Of a stretch of 64,000 bases of DNA, positions 28,753 to 36,052 are shown piece after piece (the first letter of the stretch is position 1; every line of letters starts with the position of its first letter). The notes under the pieces were generated by a model that saw only the letters and a list, made by a program, of their open reading frames with translations, searched no databases and was not told the DNA's origin. A program made the position numbers and the translations under genes. The stretch comes from Buttiauxella agrestis (lineage in GTDB: Bacteria > Pseudomonadota > Gammaproteobacteria > Enterobacterales > Enterobacteriaceae), in assembly GCF_900446255.1 (NCBI RefSeq), contig NZ_UIGI01000002.1:1-64000 (forward strand). The letters are read 5' to 3'.

Positions 28753-29062
28753 ACTGATGCTGATAATGAAAAATTTAAGGCAAGAACCAGCACTATCTAA
28801 GTCAAAAAGACTGGATTTAAATTCATTACTTGTATTTATGGAAATATATAATACTGCTAGCATATATGATGCTGCGAAAAAAATGGGAATATCCACTTGC
28901 TCGGTGTCTCAAAACCTTAATAAAATGAGACTGCATTTTAAATATATGCTTTTCATCCATCATGACCAAGTCTTCCTGGCTACACCCTTAGTAAAAGAGG
29001 TTTACACCACATTGAAGGACGACCTCGAAAGTTTACTGGGAAAGTTGAAGGATATTGGATGA
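28721..29062 (+). CDS. Short LysR-type helix-turn-helix protein
   Basis: The product has up to 113 residues. From about residue 30 it shows the N-terminal winged helix-turn-helix of LysR-type regulators: LDLNSLLVFMEIYNTASIYD, AAKKMGISTCSVSQNLNKMR, then an LFIHHDQVFLATPLVKE wing. It stops after the linker helix, so the co-inducer-binding domain is absent. It would be a DNA-binding-only regulator, or a truncated remnant. In-frame starts are ATG 28721 and 28742 (inside the heptamer array) and ATG 28766 (MKNLRQEPALSKSKR); none has a convincing ribosome site. The region is visibly AT-rich, unlike the T6SS genes, which suggests transfer. Confidence 0.6.
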   Translation: MAYGLWLMAYGLMLIMKNLRQEPALSKSKRLDLNSLLVFMEIYNTASIYDAAKKMGISTCSVSQNLNKMRLHFKYMLFIHHDQVFLATPLVKEVYTTLKDDLESLLGKLKDIG

Positions 29063-29099
29063 ACCGGTACTTTGTCGGACTCTCTTGCAAAGTACCACA

Positions 29100-29250
29100 C
29101 TACCTTTAAAGGATTTTGTTTAAAGTACGGATAATGGTCATAGTTTCTCTGGCTTGGGTATTCTAATCCCGCAATGTCAGATGACCGCCAAATAGTTTTA
29201 CACGATACATCGTCATTTCCGCCATCGAATGCGGTTATAAAACTGTGCTC
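29100..29250 (-). pseudogene. Second IS903-like transposase fragment
   Basis: Minus-strand codons give MTMYRVKLFGGHLTLRD, a stop, then NTQARETMTIIRTLNKIL, the C-terminal end of an IS903-type transposase. It differs from the fragment at 24894-25084 and lacks a clear terminal repeat. Bases 29250-29323 hold nothing else that I recognise. Confidence 0.65.
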
Positions 29251-29323
29251 TATTTCCAGTAACTGTTGATCCCCGTGGGTCTTTGCCTTGCGACAGCTTG
29301 ATTTCGCTCAACAGACGCTGCTA

Positions 29324-29980
29324 AGCAGTAACCGCCAGTGTTCTCACGGGATATACTTGTGCCGCAGCCCATCGTCGTTTCCAGGAGTGGCGTGATGCCG
29401 GGGTTTTCGAGCGGTTCTGGCAAAACGGATTGCTTGCCTGCGAGAAGCTTGATGCCATTGACTGGTCATTGTTGTCGATGGATGGCTGCATGACAAAATC
29501 GCCACTTGCAGGCTCAAAAAAACAGGTCGTAACCCTACTGACCGGGGAAAACAGGGCGTAAAACGCAGCCTGATGACCGATGCGAAGGGACTTCCGCTCT
29601 CACTGGTTGTTGCCGGGGCCAATACCCACGACATCAAGCTGGTTGAAGATACGCTCGACGGGCTACAGGCAGGTAGACCGGGTCAGAGGCTGCGTCTGTG
29701 CCTGGACAAAGACTATGCAGCCGAATGGCTGGAAACCTGTCTGATAGCACGTCGTTATGAACCCCATATTCAGTCGAGGAAAGAGGAGTCTGAGGCGATT
29801 AAAAACAGCGACTTCAAGGCACATCGTTGGGTTGTAGAAAGAACACACAGCTGGATGAATCGCTTTCGCCGCATCCTGACGCGTTGGGAGAAAAAGGTCG
29901 AAAACTACGAGGCGATGCTGCATTTTGCATGCAGCATTATTGTCTGGAATAAAATCCTATTGGGATTGGCTCTTAGTTAG
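29324..29980 (+). pseudogene. IS5-family transposase, 5'-truncated
   Basis: A single open frame runs from a stop at about 29321 to the TAG at 29980. It encodes HRRFQEWRDAGVFERFWQNG, LDAIDWSLLSMDGCMTKSPL, GSKKTGRNPTDRGKQGVKRS, the segment MTDAKGLPLSLVVAGANTHD, then HRWVVERTHSWMNRFRRILT. These are the successive DDE-region motifs of IS5-family (IS427-like) transposases. The N-terminal quarter is missing and no good start is visible, so it is scored as truncated although the rest is undamaged. Confidence 0.75.
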
Positions 29981-30099
29981 GGTAACTATAAAACTACAAA
30001 GGTATATATACAACCATATTTGTATACAATTGTTTTTTGGTTTGTCTTTCTTTTGTAATATAAACTGGTAACTAATTTTTTTGAAAGGAATATACGTCA

Positions 30100-30864
30100 A
30101 TGAAAAGTGTTAAAAATTTACCAAAATCCAACGATCATATGTTTCTAGCACAAAGTGAAGAAAGCATAAAGCATATGCTTAGCCAATGGAAAATTCAAAA
30201 TTTACCCGGCGACATTCGTCTGATTCATACTATCCCTAGCTATACTCGCTTTGATGGCCCGTTATTCAGGCAATGTGCTGAAGATGTACTAAATACATGG
30301 GATGTCATTTCAACATCTCTTATTGACATAAATAAGATAAGAAGAGTATCAACGGATTTAAAAGGAACTATTCGAAGACAGAATGCAATGTTTTATGAGA
30401 TAGGATTTGTATTAGATGTTCCATGTCAGAATATAATTGGCACATTTAAGAATGATGTATATTTTCCTAATCATGCTGGTCGTGAAAATGCAAGCCCGGT
30501 GGGAAAAGTAATAAATTCAGCTGCATTGTTTGAGCACATCAGCAGTGGAGAACGAAAACTTAAATCAAATGGTGAGCGTTTACCTCCGGTTGTTGGAGGG
30601 TACAATCAAATAAGCTCACCAATGGAAATATTAAACTCAACAAATAATTATAAACACAATGAAATTCTTGTCATCGGAAAATCAGGGGTGAACATATATA
30701 AAGGACTCCCTGCAACAGATAGGATTGAAGTTATTGCAATAGTAATTTCACCTAAAGTAATACCAAGAAATCATTCAGAGAACGTTGAGTTCAAAAGGAG
30801 GTGGAATATAATAAAAAACAATCTTGCTGGCCTAAACCCAAATGTTCCATGCCAATTTATATAA
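30100..30864 (+). CDS. AT-rich orphan protein, possible ADP-ribosyltransferase-like effector
   Basis: I do not firmly recognise this 254-residue protein. It has no signal peptide or membrane segment. Three features occur in the order seen in ADP-ribosyltransferase folds: an arginine in a short strand (GDIRLIHT, R40), an STS triplet (WDVISTSLI, 71-73), and a glutamate in KHNEILVIGKSGVNIYKG (E188), where the xEILV pattern resembles the catalytic-glutamate strand. A conserved-looking FYEIGF lies at 98-103. Together this suggests an NAD-using toxin or effector, but the motif evidence is weak and a fold prediction is needed. GAAAGGAATATACGTCA precedes the ATG at 30100, giving a fair ribosome site. 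Base composition is far more AT-rich than the T6SS genes. No immunity gene or chaperone is seen beside it. Confidence 0.5.
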   Translation: MKSVKNLPKSNDHMFLAQSEESIKHMLSQWKIQNLPGDIRLIHTIPSYTRFDGPLFRQCAEDVLNTWDVISTSLIDINKIRRVSTDLKGTIRRQNAMFYEIGFVLDVPCQNIIGTFKNDVYFPNHAGRENASPVGKVINSAALFEHISSGERKLKSNGERLPPVVGGYNQISSPMEILNSTNNYKHNEILVIGKSGVNIYKGLPATDRIEVIAIVISPKVIPRNHSENVEFKRRWNIIKNNLAGLNPNVPCQFI

Positions 30865-30865
30865 T

Positions 30866-30896
30866 AATATATTTAATTACTGTCATTAAATATATT
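30866..30896 (+). terminator. AU-only hairpin just after the orphan gene
   Basis: AATATATTTAAT (30866-30877) and ATTAAATATATT (30885-30896) form a perfect 12-bp stem with a 7-base loop, starting one base after the stop codon. It has no GC pairs, so any terminator activity would be weak. Confidence 0.4.
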
Positions 30897-30990
30897 AAAA
30901 CTTATTATAACAATGGCCTTTTGTTTGGTTTGGATTTTTTTTCATAAATCACACTGAAATAGGGAGCTAATCATTGCACTGACCATAAAG

Positions 30991-31040
30991 GGTTCTGTCG
31001 CGTTAACGGAGAGAGTTTGAAAAGATCCGCGCTGCCGTTT
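30991..31040 (-). mobile_element. IS6-family right-end remnant cut by an IS3-family element
   Basis: These 50 bases match the reverse complement of the IS6 right end at 28495-28544 at 48 positions. They begin with the GGTTCTGTCGCG terminus and stop exactly at the end of the IS3-family element at 31041. The two IS6 right ends point towards each other across 28545-30990. Confidence 0.8.
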
Positions 31041-32644
31041 GGGGGTGCGGATGTTTTCCTGGACTGGTTTATCATCTGATACCGAGTTGTTGTCGGTACA
31101 TAGCCGGACTGACTGCACCCAGCGACAGTTTAATCCGCCGTTCGTTATACCACCGGATGTAAGCATCCAAATGCAGCATAAAGCTGTCCAGTGTTATGCC
31201 TGACCATTCGCGACCATAATACATTTCCGTTTTCAGTCGACCGAAGAACCCTTCACATGCGGCATTGTCCGGTGAACATCCTTTTCGGGACATTGAACGG
31301 ATAAGACCTGCTGCATTCACCCGCGTCAGCCAGCCTGGCCACCGATAATGACCACCTCTGTCGCTATGGATCACCGGCCGCTCTCCGGGCTTAAGCGTGC
31401 TGATGGCACCATCCAGCATCGTATTGGCCAGTTCAGCATCCAGCCGTGTTCCAACTGACCAGCTCACTACTTTACCATCGAAGCAGTCCACTACCGGGGA
31501 CAGCCATACTTTGCCTGAAGGAAGCTGGAACTCTGTGATATCTGTCAGCCACTTCTGGTTGGGGGCTCCGGCGGTGAAGTCTCTGGCGAGAAGATTATCA
31601 GGGGCTGGACCAATTTCACCACAGTACGAACTGTAGCGGCGGCGACGTGAACGACTGACTACGAGCTGCTCTTCTGCCATCAGCCTGCGCACGACCTTTT
31701 CAGAAAGCCGCATGCCTTCATATCTGAGCATGGCGTGCAGGCGGCGATAGCCATAACAGCGGTAGTTGCTGTTAAAGACCTCCACCAACACGGTGCGTAC
31801 CTCAGCATATTTGTCTGCTGCGAACAGGGCTGCACGGTGATAAAAATAGCTACTGCGGGCAAGCTGCAGGATGCTAAGCAGCTCTGTCAGCGAGCAAGTA
31901 TTCCTGAAGGCATCAGCGACCTGAGTTTTTTCTCTGTTAGTCAGGGACTGAACGCTGATACCCGGGTCTTTTTTTATCAGTTCTTCCGCCTTCTTCAGGA
32001 TATCAAGTTCCATCTGTTGCCGCCGAATCTGTTGCTGCAACCGGGCAACTTCATCCAGCAGCGTATCGCGTTCTTCCTGAAAGGAGGGATCTTTGTTTTT
32101 ACGCATGGAACGATATGCCTCATCACCGATAAGTTCATTCTTCCATTTGTACAACACCTCGCGGCGGACACCAACTTTTTGAGCGACCTCACGGGCAGAC
32201 TCGGACCGGGTACAAAGCTCTCTGACTGCCTGACGTTTTACCTCTGTATCAAAGGGAGCATGATGATTTTGTACAACGGAGATGAGCCGCCGTTTGCCCG
32301 GGTGAAGCTCGTCCAGCCAGCGATTCAGCAACCAGTCACTGGGATACCCCAGGCTTCTGCGGGTGAAAGCCTGGCAGCAGCCATGATTAAGGTAGTGCTC
32401 CACAGCAGCCCGTTTTTGTTCACTGGTGTAGCGGGGTTTTCTCGGAACAGACTCAGGTAGCACACCACCGGCCTGGATTATACGAGCCCAGCGTCTGAGC
32501 TGCCTGGTGGAAGGATATCCGAGTTCCTGGACAACCCGTGAAGCTTTTTTCCCGTATTTAAAGTAGAGCTCAACAGCCCGCAACTTATCTGCGTACGAAA
32601 ACATAAACAATCTCCTGTGAGTCCAGGAAATCGTCCGCACCCCC
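31041..32644 (-). mobile_element. IS3-family element with single-ORF transposase
   Basis: The ends GGGGGTGCGGATGTTTTCCT at 31041 and its inverted partner (…AGGAAATCGTCCGCACCCCC) at 32644 match at 22 of 25 positions. The 1604-bp element encodes one intact transposase on the minus strand. No target duplication is apparent. A further copy of the terminal TGTCCGCACCCCC lies at 32698-32710, outside the element, perhaps from an earlier insertion. Confidence 0.75.
31072..32604 (-). CDS. IS3-family transposase, intact
   Basis: The 510-residue protein combines N-terminal helix-turn-helix segments (about 1-170, with VVQELGYPSTRQLRRWAR and KVGVRREVLYKWKNEL), a leucine-zipper-like coiled coil (about 180-220), the HTH_21 region (NYRCYGYRRLHAMLRYEG) and a DDE integrase core. 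The catalytic residues are in WLTDITEFQLPSGK, PVIHSDRGGHYRW and SPDNAACEGFFGRLKTEMYY. The two reading frames found in most IS3 elements are here one continuous frame, so no programmed frameshift is needed. I chose the ATG at 32604, which has AGGAG 7 bases upstream; the frame stays open further upstream. The element looks active. Confidence 0.88.
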   Translation of the reverse strand: MFSYADKLRAVELYFKYGKKASRVVQELGYPSTRQLRRWARIIQAGGVLPESVPRKPRYTSEQKRAAVEHYLNHGCCQAFTRRSLGYPSDWLLNRWLDELHPGKRRLISVVQNHHAPFDTEVKRQAVRELCTRSESAREVAQKVGVRREVLYKWKNELIGDEAYRSMRKNKDPSFQEERDTLLDEVARLQQQIRRQQMELDILKKAEELIKKDPGISVQSLTNREKTQVADAFRNTCSLTELLSILQLARSSYFYHRAALFAADKYAEVRTVLVEVFNSNYRCYGYRRLHAMLRYEGMRLSEKVVRRLMAEEQLVVSRSRRRRYSSYCGEIGPAPDNLLARDFTAGAPNQKWLTDITEFQLPSGKVWLSPVVDCFDGKVVSWSVGTRLDAELANTMLDGAISTLKPGERPVIHSDRGGHYRWPGWLTRVNAAGLIRSMSRKGCSPDNAACEGFFGRLKTEMYYGREWSGITLDSFMLHLDAYIRWYNERRIKLSLGAVSPAMYRQQLGIR

Positions 32645-32738
32645 ACCCCGGACATCTCTACTTAGCCTTGACAAAGGATGTGGCAGCTCAATAGTAGTGT
32701 CCGCACCCCCTCTCTCCCGTTACGTGAGCGGCATAATC

Positions 32739-32834
32739 GCGAGTGCCACACATCGTCTGAATACCAGCGTGCTGGAGGGGATGAACAACAGGATCAAAGT
32801 GATAAAACGAATGGCCTATGGATACCGGGATAAC
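32739..32834 (+). pseudogene. ISL3-type transposase C-terminal fragment
   Basis: The codons read ASATHRLNTSVLEGMNNRIK then VIKRMAYGYRDN, the conserved EGxNNxIKxIKRxxYGYR motif near the C-terminus of ISL3-family transposases. It is cut by the IS66 end at 32835. Bases 32645-32738 hold only the extra IS3-type end noted above. Confidence 0.65.
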
Positions 32835-32864
32835 GTAAACGTAAAGGCAGCGCCGCATTGACAG

Positions 32865-34457
32865 TTATTTAGAGGTCAGATCCACATTCCACGGCAGGAG
32901 ATCCGCTACTTTGTTACACGGCCACTCTGGCAGCACACTCAGTATATGGCGCAGATAAGCTTCCGGATCGATTCCATTGAGTTTGCACGTACCGATCAGA
33001 CCGTACAGCAGGGCCCCTCGCTCTCCACCATGGTCACTCCCGAAGAACATATAATTTTTTTTGCCCAGACAGACGGCCCTTAACGCCCGCTCCGCTGCAT
33101 TATTATCAGGCTCTGCCAGTCCGTCACTGGCGTAATTGCACAACGCTGCCCACTGGTTCAGTGCATACCCGAACGCCTCACCCAGTCGGGACTTTTTCGA
33201 CAGTGTCGCACTTTTATCCATCATCCACTCATGCAGCGAGTCGAGTAACGGTTTCGTTCGGGTCTGCCTGGCTGACAGCCTTTCGGCTTCCGGCCAACCG
33301 CGTATTTCTTCCTCTATAGCGTAGAGTTCACCGATGCGCTTCAGGGCTTCCTCTGCCGTGGCAGTATGGGTACTCATGTACACGTCATGGATCTTCCGGC
33401 GTGCGTGCGCCCAGCAGGCTGCCTCGATCAGCGCACCTCCTTCACGTTCTGCGCTGAACAACCGGTCATAACCGCCGTACGCATCAGCCTGTAACACGCC
33501 ACTATATTGGCGAAGATGCTGTTGCGGATGTTTTCCCTGCCGGTCTGGCGAGAAAGCGAACCAGGCTGCCGGCGGGTCTGATGAACCGGCACTTCTGTCA
33601 TCGCGTACATACGTCCAGATGCGCCCGGTTTTCGTCTTCTTCTTGCCCGGGGACAACACCGGCACCGGCGTATCGTCGGTATGAAGTTTGCGCGTATCCA
33701 TCACGTAGCGGTACAGCGCCTCATCCAGCGGTGCCATTAACCGGCAGCAGGCATCCACCCAGTTGGAGAGTAAGGCCCGGCTCAGGTCCACACCCTGACG
33801 GGCCAGGATTTCAGTCTGACGGTACAAGGGCGTGTGCTCTGCGTATTTTGACGTCAGCACCCGGGCCAGCAGGCCCGGTCCGGCGATTCCGCGGTCAATG
33901 GGGCGCGAGGGGGCGGGTGCCTCAACGATGCAGTCACACTTTACACACGCCTTTTTTACCCTGACGGTGCGGATAACTTTCAGGGCGCAGGCGACCAGTT
34001 CCAGCTGTTCTGCACTGACTTCGCCGAGATATTTCAGGTCACTTCCGCACTCAGGACAGCCGGTTTCCACGGGTTCAAAGCGGTTTATCTCACGCGGAAG
34101 GTGTTCGGGAAGTGGTCGACGATGTCGGGACTGGCGAAGCTGGCGGGGAACCTGCGGATCGTTTTCCCGACCGCTGTAACGGTCATTCTCCTGCTCGTGT
34201 TGTTTGAGTTGTGCTTCAGCGTCTTCCACCTGTCGGCGCAGTTTTTCGGAGCGAGTGCCGAACACCATCCGGCGCAGTTTTTCCAGCTGTGCGCGCAGAT
34301 GTTCTATTTCCCGCTCTTCGTTTTCTATCTTTTCTTCAGCACGGGCCAGCGCCGAGCGCAGGAAGGACTCCGTTTCTTCCACGAGGCTGAGTTGGCTGTT
34401 TTTTTGTCGGAGCTCTTCTTCAAGTGCTGCGATGCGGGTGAGATAGTCGCGATTCAT
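32865..34457 (-). CDS. tnpC: IS66 transposase TnpC
   Basis: This 531-residue protein is the likely catalytic transposase of the element. It has an N-terminal coiled coil (about 5-75, including LEKLRRMVFGTRSEKLRRQV), zinc-binding pairs (CPECGS and CVKCDC), the TSKYAEHTPLYRQTEI segment, HTDDTPVPVLSPGKKKTKTG, and the C-terminal DNNAAERALRAVCLGKKNYM and FFGSDHGGERGALLYGLIGT. The ATG at 34457 is preferred over the GTG at 34463. It follows tnpB by about 30 bases. No disruption is visible. Confidence 0.93.
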   Translation of the reverse strand: MNRDYLTRIAALEEELRQKNSQLSLVEETESFLRSALARAEEKIENEEREIEHLRAQLEKLRRMVFGTRSEKLRRQVEDAEAQLKQHEQENDRYSGRENDPQVPRQLRQSRHRRPLPEHLPREINRFEPVETGCPECGSDLKYLGEVSAEQLELVACALKVIRTVRVKKACVKCDCIVEAPAPSRPIDRGIAGPGLLARVLTSKYAEHTPLYRQTEILARQGVDLSRALLSNWVDACCRLMAPLDEALYRYVMDTRKLHTDDTPVPVLSPGKKKTKTGRIWTYVRDDRSAGSSDPPAAWFAFSPDRQGKHPQQHLRQYSGVLQADAYGGYDRLFSAEREGGALIEAACWAHARRKIHDVYMSTHTATAEEALKRIGELYAIEEEIRGWPEAERLSARQTRTKPLLDSLHEWMMDKSATLSKKSRLGEAFGYALNQWAALCNYASDGLAEPDNNAAERALRAVCLGKKNYMFFGSDHGGERGALLYGLIGTCKLNGIDPEAYLRHILSVLPEWPCNKVADLLPWNVDLTSK

Positions 34458-34487
34458 GACCACAGTTATAATGTGGTCATGATGTTT

Positions 34488-34838
34488 TTACAACATTGTC
34501 AGCGAGTTAAGTCGGGATGTTTTTGGCTGACGCCAGTCCAGTTTATCCAGAAGCATGGCAAGCTGTGAGCGGGTAATGGCGATTTTGCCATCACGTACGG
34601 CAGGCCAGATGAACTGACCTTCTTCCAGCCGTTTGGTAAACAGGCACAGACCGTCAGCATCAGCCCAGAGGATCTTCACGGTATCGCCCTTGCTGCCACG
34701 GAAGATAAACAGATGACCGGAGAACGGGTTTTCATCAAGTGCATGCTGTATCAGCTCACCCAGACCGTTGAAGGATTTACGCATGTCGGTGACGCCTGCA
34801 ACCAGCCAGATCCGGGTGCCCGACGGTAGTGATATCAT
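34488..34838 (-). CDS. tnpB: IS66 accessory protein TnpB
   Basis: The 116-residue product has the complete IS66 Orf2 pattern: PSGTRIWLVAGVTDMRKSFN, GHLFIFRGSKGDTVKILWAD, then GLCLFTKRLEEGQFIWPAV and MLLDKLDWRQPKTS. Its ATG overlaps the tnpA stop (ATGA), indicating translational coupling. It serves as the reference that shows the internal deletion in the copy at 10422-10646. TnpB is needed for transposition of IS66 elements, but its role is not well defined. Confidence 0.92.
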   Translation of the reverse strand: MISLPSGTRIWLVAGVTDMRKSFNGLGELIQHALDENPFSGHLFIFRGSKGDTVKILWADADGLCLFTKRLEEGQFIWPAVRDGKIAITRSQLAMLLDKLDWRQPKTSRLNSLTML

Positions 34839-35248
34839 CGGGTCCTCCCTGTCAGCTCGCGGATGAGCACGGCCAACAGCTCTGGAGACGGGTTATCCAG
34901 CGTCATTTTACCATGGCGGAACTCCACGCAGCAGGATGACGCATTCAATGGGGAGAACAGCGCCGATCCGGTGTTCAACTCATCTGATAGTGACGGGTCA
35001 GGTATCACCTCAACAGGTAGCAGCCCTGGGGATGGTGAAGAGCTCGTCGTTGCTGGCAGGCGGCGTGATATACGTCCTTCGTTTTGCCACAGGCGGAGCC
35101 ATTTGAAGATAACATTGTCGTTGATGCCGTTTTCGCGGGCAATCTGAGCAACACATGCCCCGGGCTGAGAGGCCAGTTCGACCATACGAAGCTTTAAGTC
35201 GTTCGGATAATTTTTTCGGGGTTCGGAACGCCAGGTTTGAGATGTCAT
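34835..35248 (-). CDS. tnpA: IS66 accessory protein TnpA (helix-turn-helix)
   Basis: The 137-residue product has an N-terminal helix-turn-helix (about 18-65: PNDLKLRMVELASQPGACVA then QIARENGINDNVIFKWLRLW), followed by a proline/serine-rich linker and a tail ending ELLAVLIRELTGRTR. It is the first gene of the tnpABC set and overlaps tnpB by 4 bases. It is intact. Confidence 0.9.
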   Translation of the reverse strand: MTSQTWRSEPRKNYPNDLKLRMVELASQPGACVAQIARENGINDNVIFKWLRLWQNEGRISRRLPATTSSSPSPGLLPVEVIPDPSLSDELNTGSALFSPLNASSCCVEFRHGKMTLDNPSPELLAVLIRELTGRTR

Positions 35249-35334
35249 GGTTAGATGCCCGTCTGTACAGGTGGACGTCTAAGTTAGCAGGACGGGTCTG
35301 TTGGCAAAATACGGCACTAAATTGACGCTTACGT

Positions 35335-35964
35335 TTAATCGTCAAGGTTCATCTCCACATTATTTGAACAGTGCAAAGTAACCTTACTTACACCTGCTTT
35401 ATCCCTGGTGATTTTAAAGTTAAGCATGCACTTGTTTAATAAGTCGGGCAACCCTGAGTCATCACCTGTAAAATATAAATCCAGGTCAGTAATCAGCTGG
35501 TCATCGCTATCGCTAAATGCGATATTTAGCGTCTCAAATGGAGTATAAACCGCAGACACAGTTGAAGGTTTACTCACGATGTTAATGATTTCGCTTAATG
35601 GGAGTAATACATCATTCCATCCCATTGATTTTAATGTCTCGATGAATAGCAAAAATCGGTATCGGTCGCTTTTATCCCCCAAATCACTTTGTCCAGATTG
35701 ATGCAGAAAAGTAACTTTATTGAATAACTTTGCTGAAGCCCCGTATGTCTCACCCTGATTAATTAACCAGAGAATTGTTTTAGCAACGGATTTAGGAAAA
35801 AGCTTCTTACGTTGTGCTTCTTTTAACCACTTCATGATCAGAATGTGTTTCTTTAGTGCCGAACCAGAACCTGACCGTTTTTCTTCCATGGCTATATGGA
35901 CCAGAAGGCACCAGGACAAATGAACCTGTTCCTCGGTGATCTGCGTTTGATATTGTGGTGTCAA
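35335..35964 (-). CDS. Hypothetical protein at the end of T6SS cluster 2
   Basis: I do not recognise this protein of up to 209 residues. It looks soluble, without a signal peptide or membrane segment. The track of codons begins with TTG at 35964; the first ATG gives a start at MEEKRSGSG (about residue 27). In the preceding frame an ATG at 36031 opens MVLRFRLCIGILKLLIK and runs into this gene, so a frameshift near 35980 may have separated the true N-terminus. The stop codon lies just 2 bases from the right end of an IS66 element, so the C-terminus may be truncated too. Position after vasL suggests a T6SS accessory or effector-related role, but nothing in the sequence confirms it. Confidence 0.5.
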   Translation of the reverse strand: MTPQYQTQITEEQVHLSWCLLVHIAMEEKRSGSGSALKKHILIMKWLKEAQRKKLFPKSVAKTILWLINQGETYGASAKLFNKVTFLHQSGQSDLGDKSDRYRFLLFIETLKSMGWNDVLLPLSEIINIVSKPSTVSAVYTPFETLNIAFSDSDDQLITDLDLYFTGDDSGLPDLLNKCMLNFKITRDKAGVSKVTLHCSNNVEMNLDD

Positions 35965-36024
35965 ATCGTCTATCTCTTTGCTTAATCAGAAGCTTTAGTA
36001 TCCCAATGCACAATCGAAATCGCA

Positions 36025-36044
36025 ATACCATGCCTTAATGGTAT
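36025..36044 (-). terminator. Hairpin between vasL and the hypothetical gene
   Basis: ATACCAT and ATGGTAT form a 7-bp stem with a 6-base loop 9 bases after the vasL stop. The following minus-strand bases are only weakly T-rich, so it may reduce rather than end transcription. Confidence 0.35.
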
Positions 36045-36052
36045 GACTTCCC

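Larger units (their letters stand above)
32835..35332 (-). mobile_element. IS66-family element 3, complete
   Basis: The ends GTAAACGTAAAGGCAGCGCC (32835) and …ATTGACGCTTAC (35332) are inverted repeats of IS66 type. The element is 2498 bp and carries tnpA, tnpB and tnpC in the usual order on the minus strand, all intact. The flanking octamers (GGGATAAC and GTTTAATC) do not match, so it may have moved its neighbours by recombination after insertion. Its right end lies 2 bases from the stop codon of the gene at 35335. Confidence 0.88.

Noticed and set aside
31735-32460. 241-codon plus-strand open frame
   Set aside because: Antisense to the intact IS3-family transposase.
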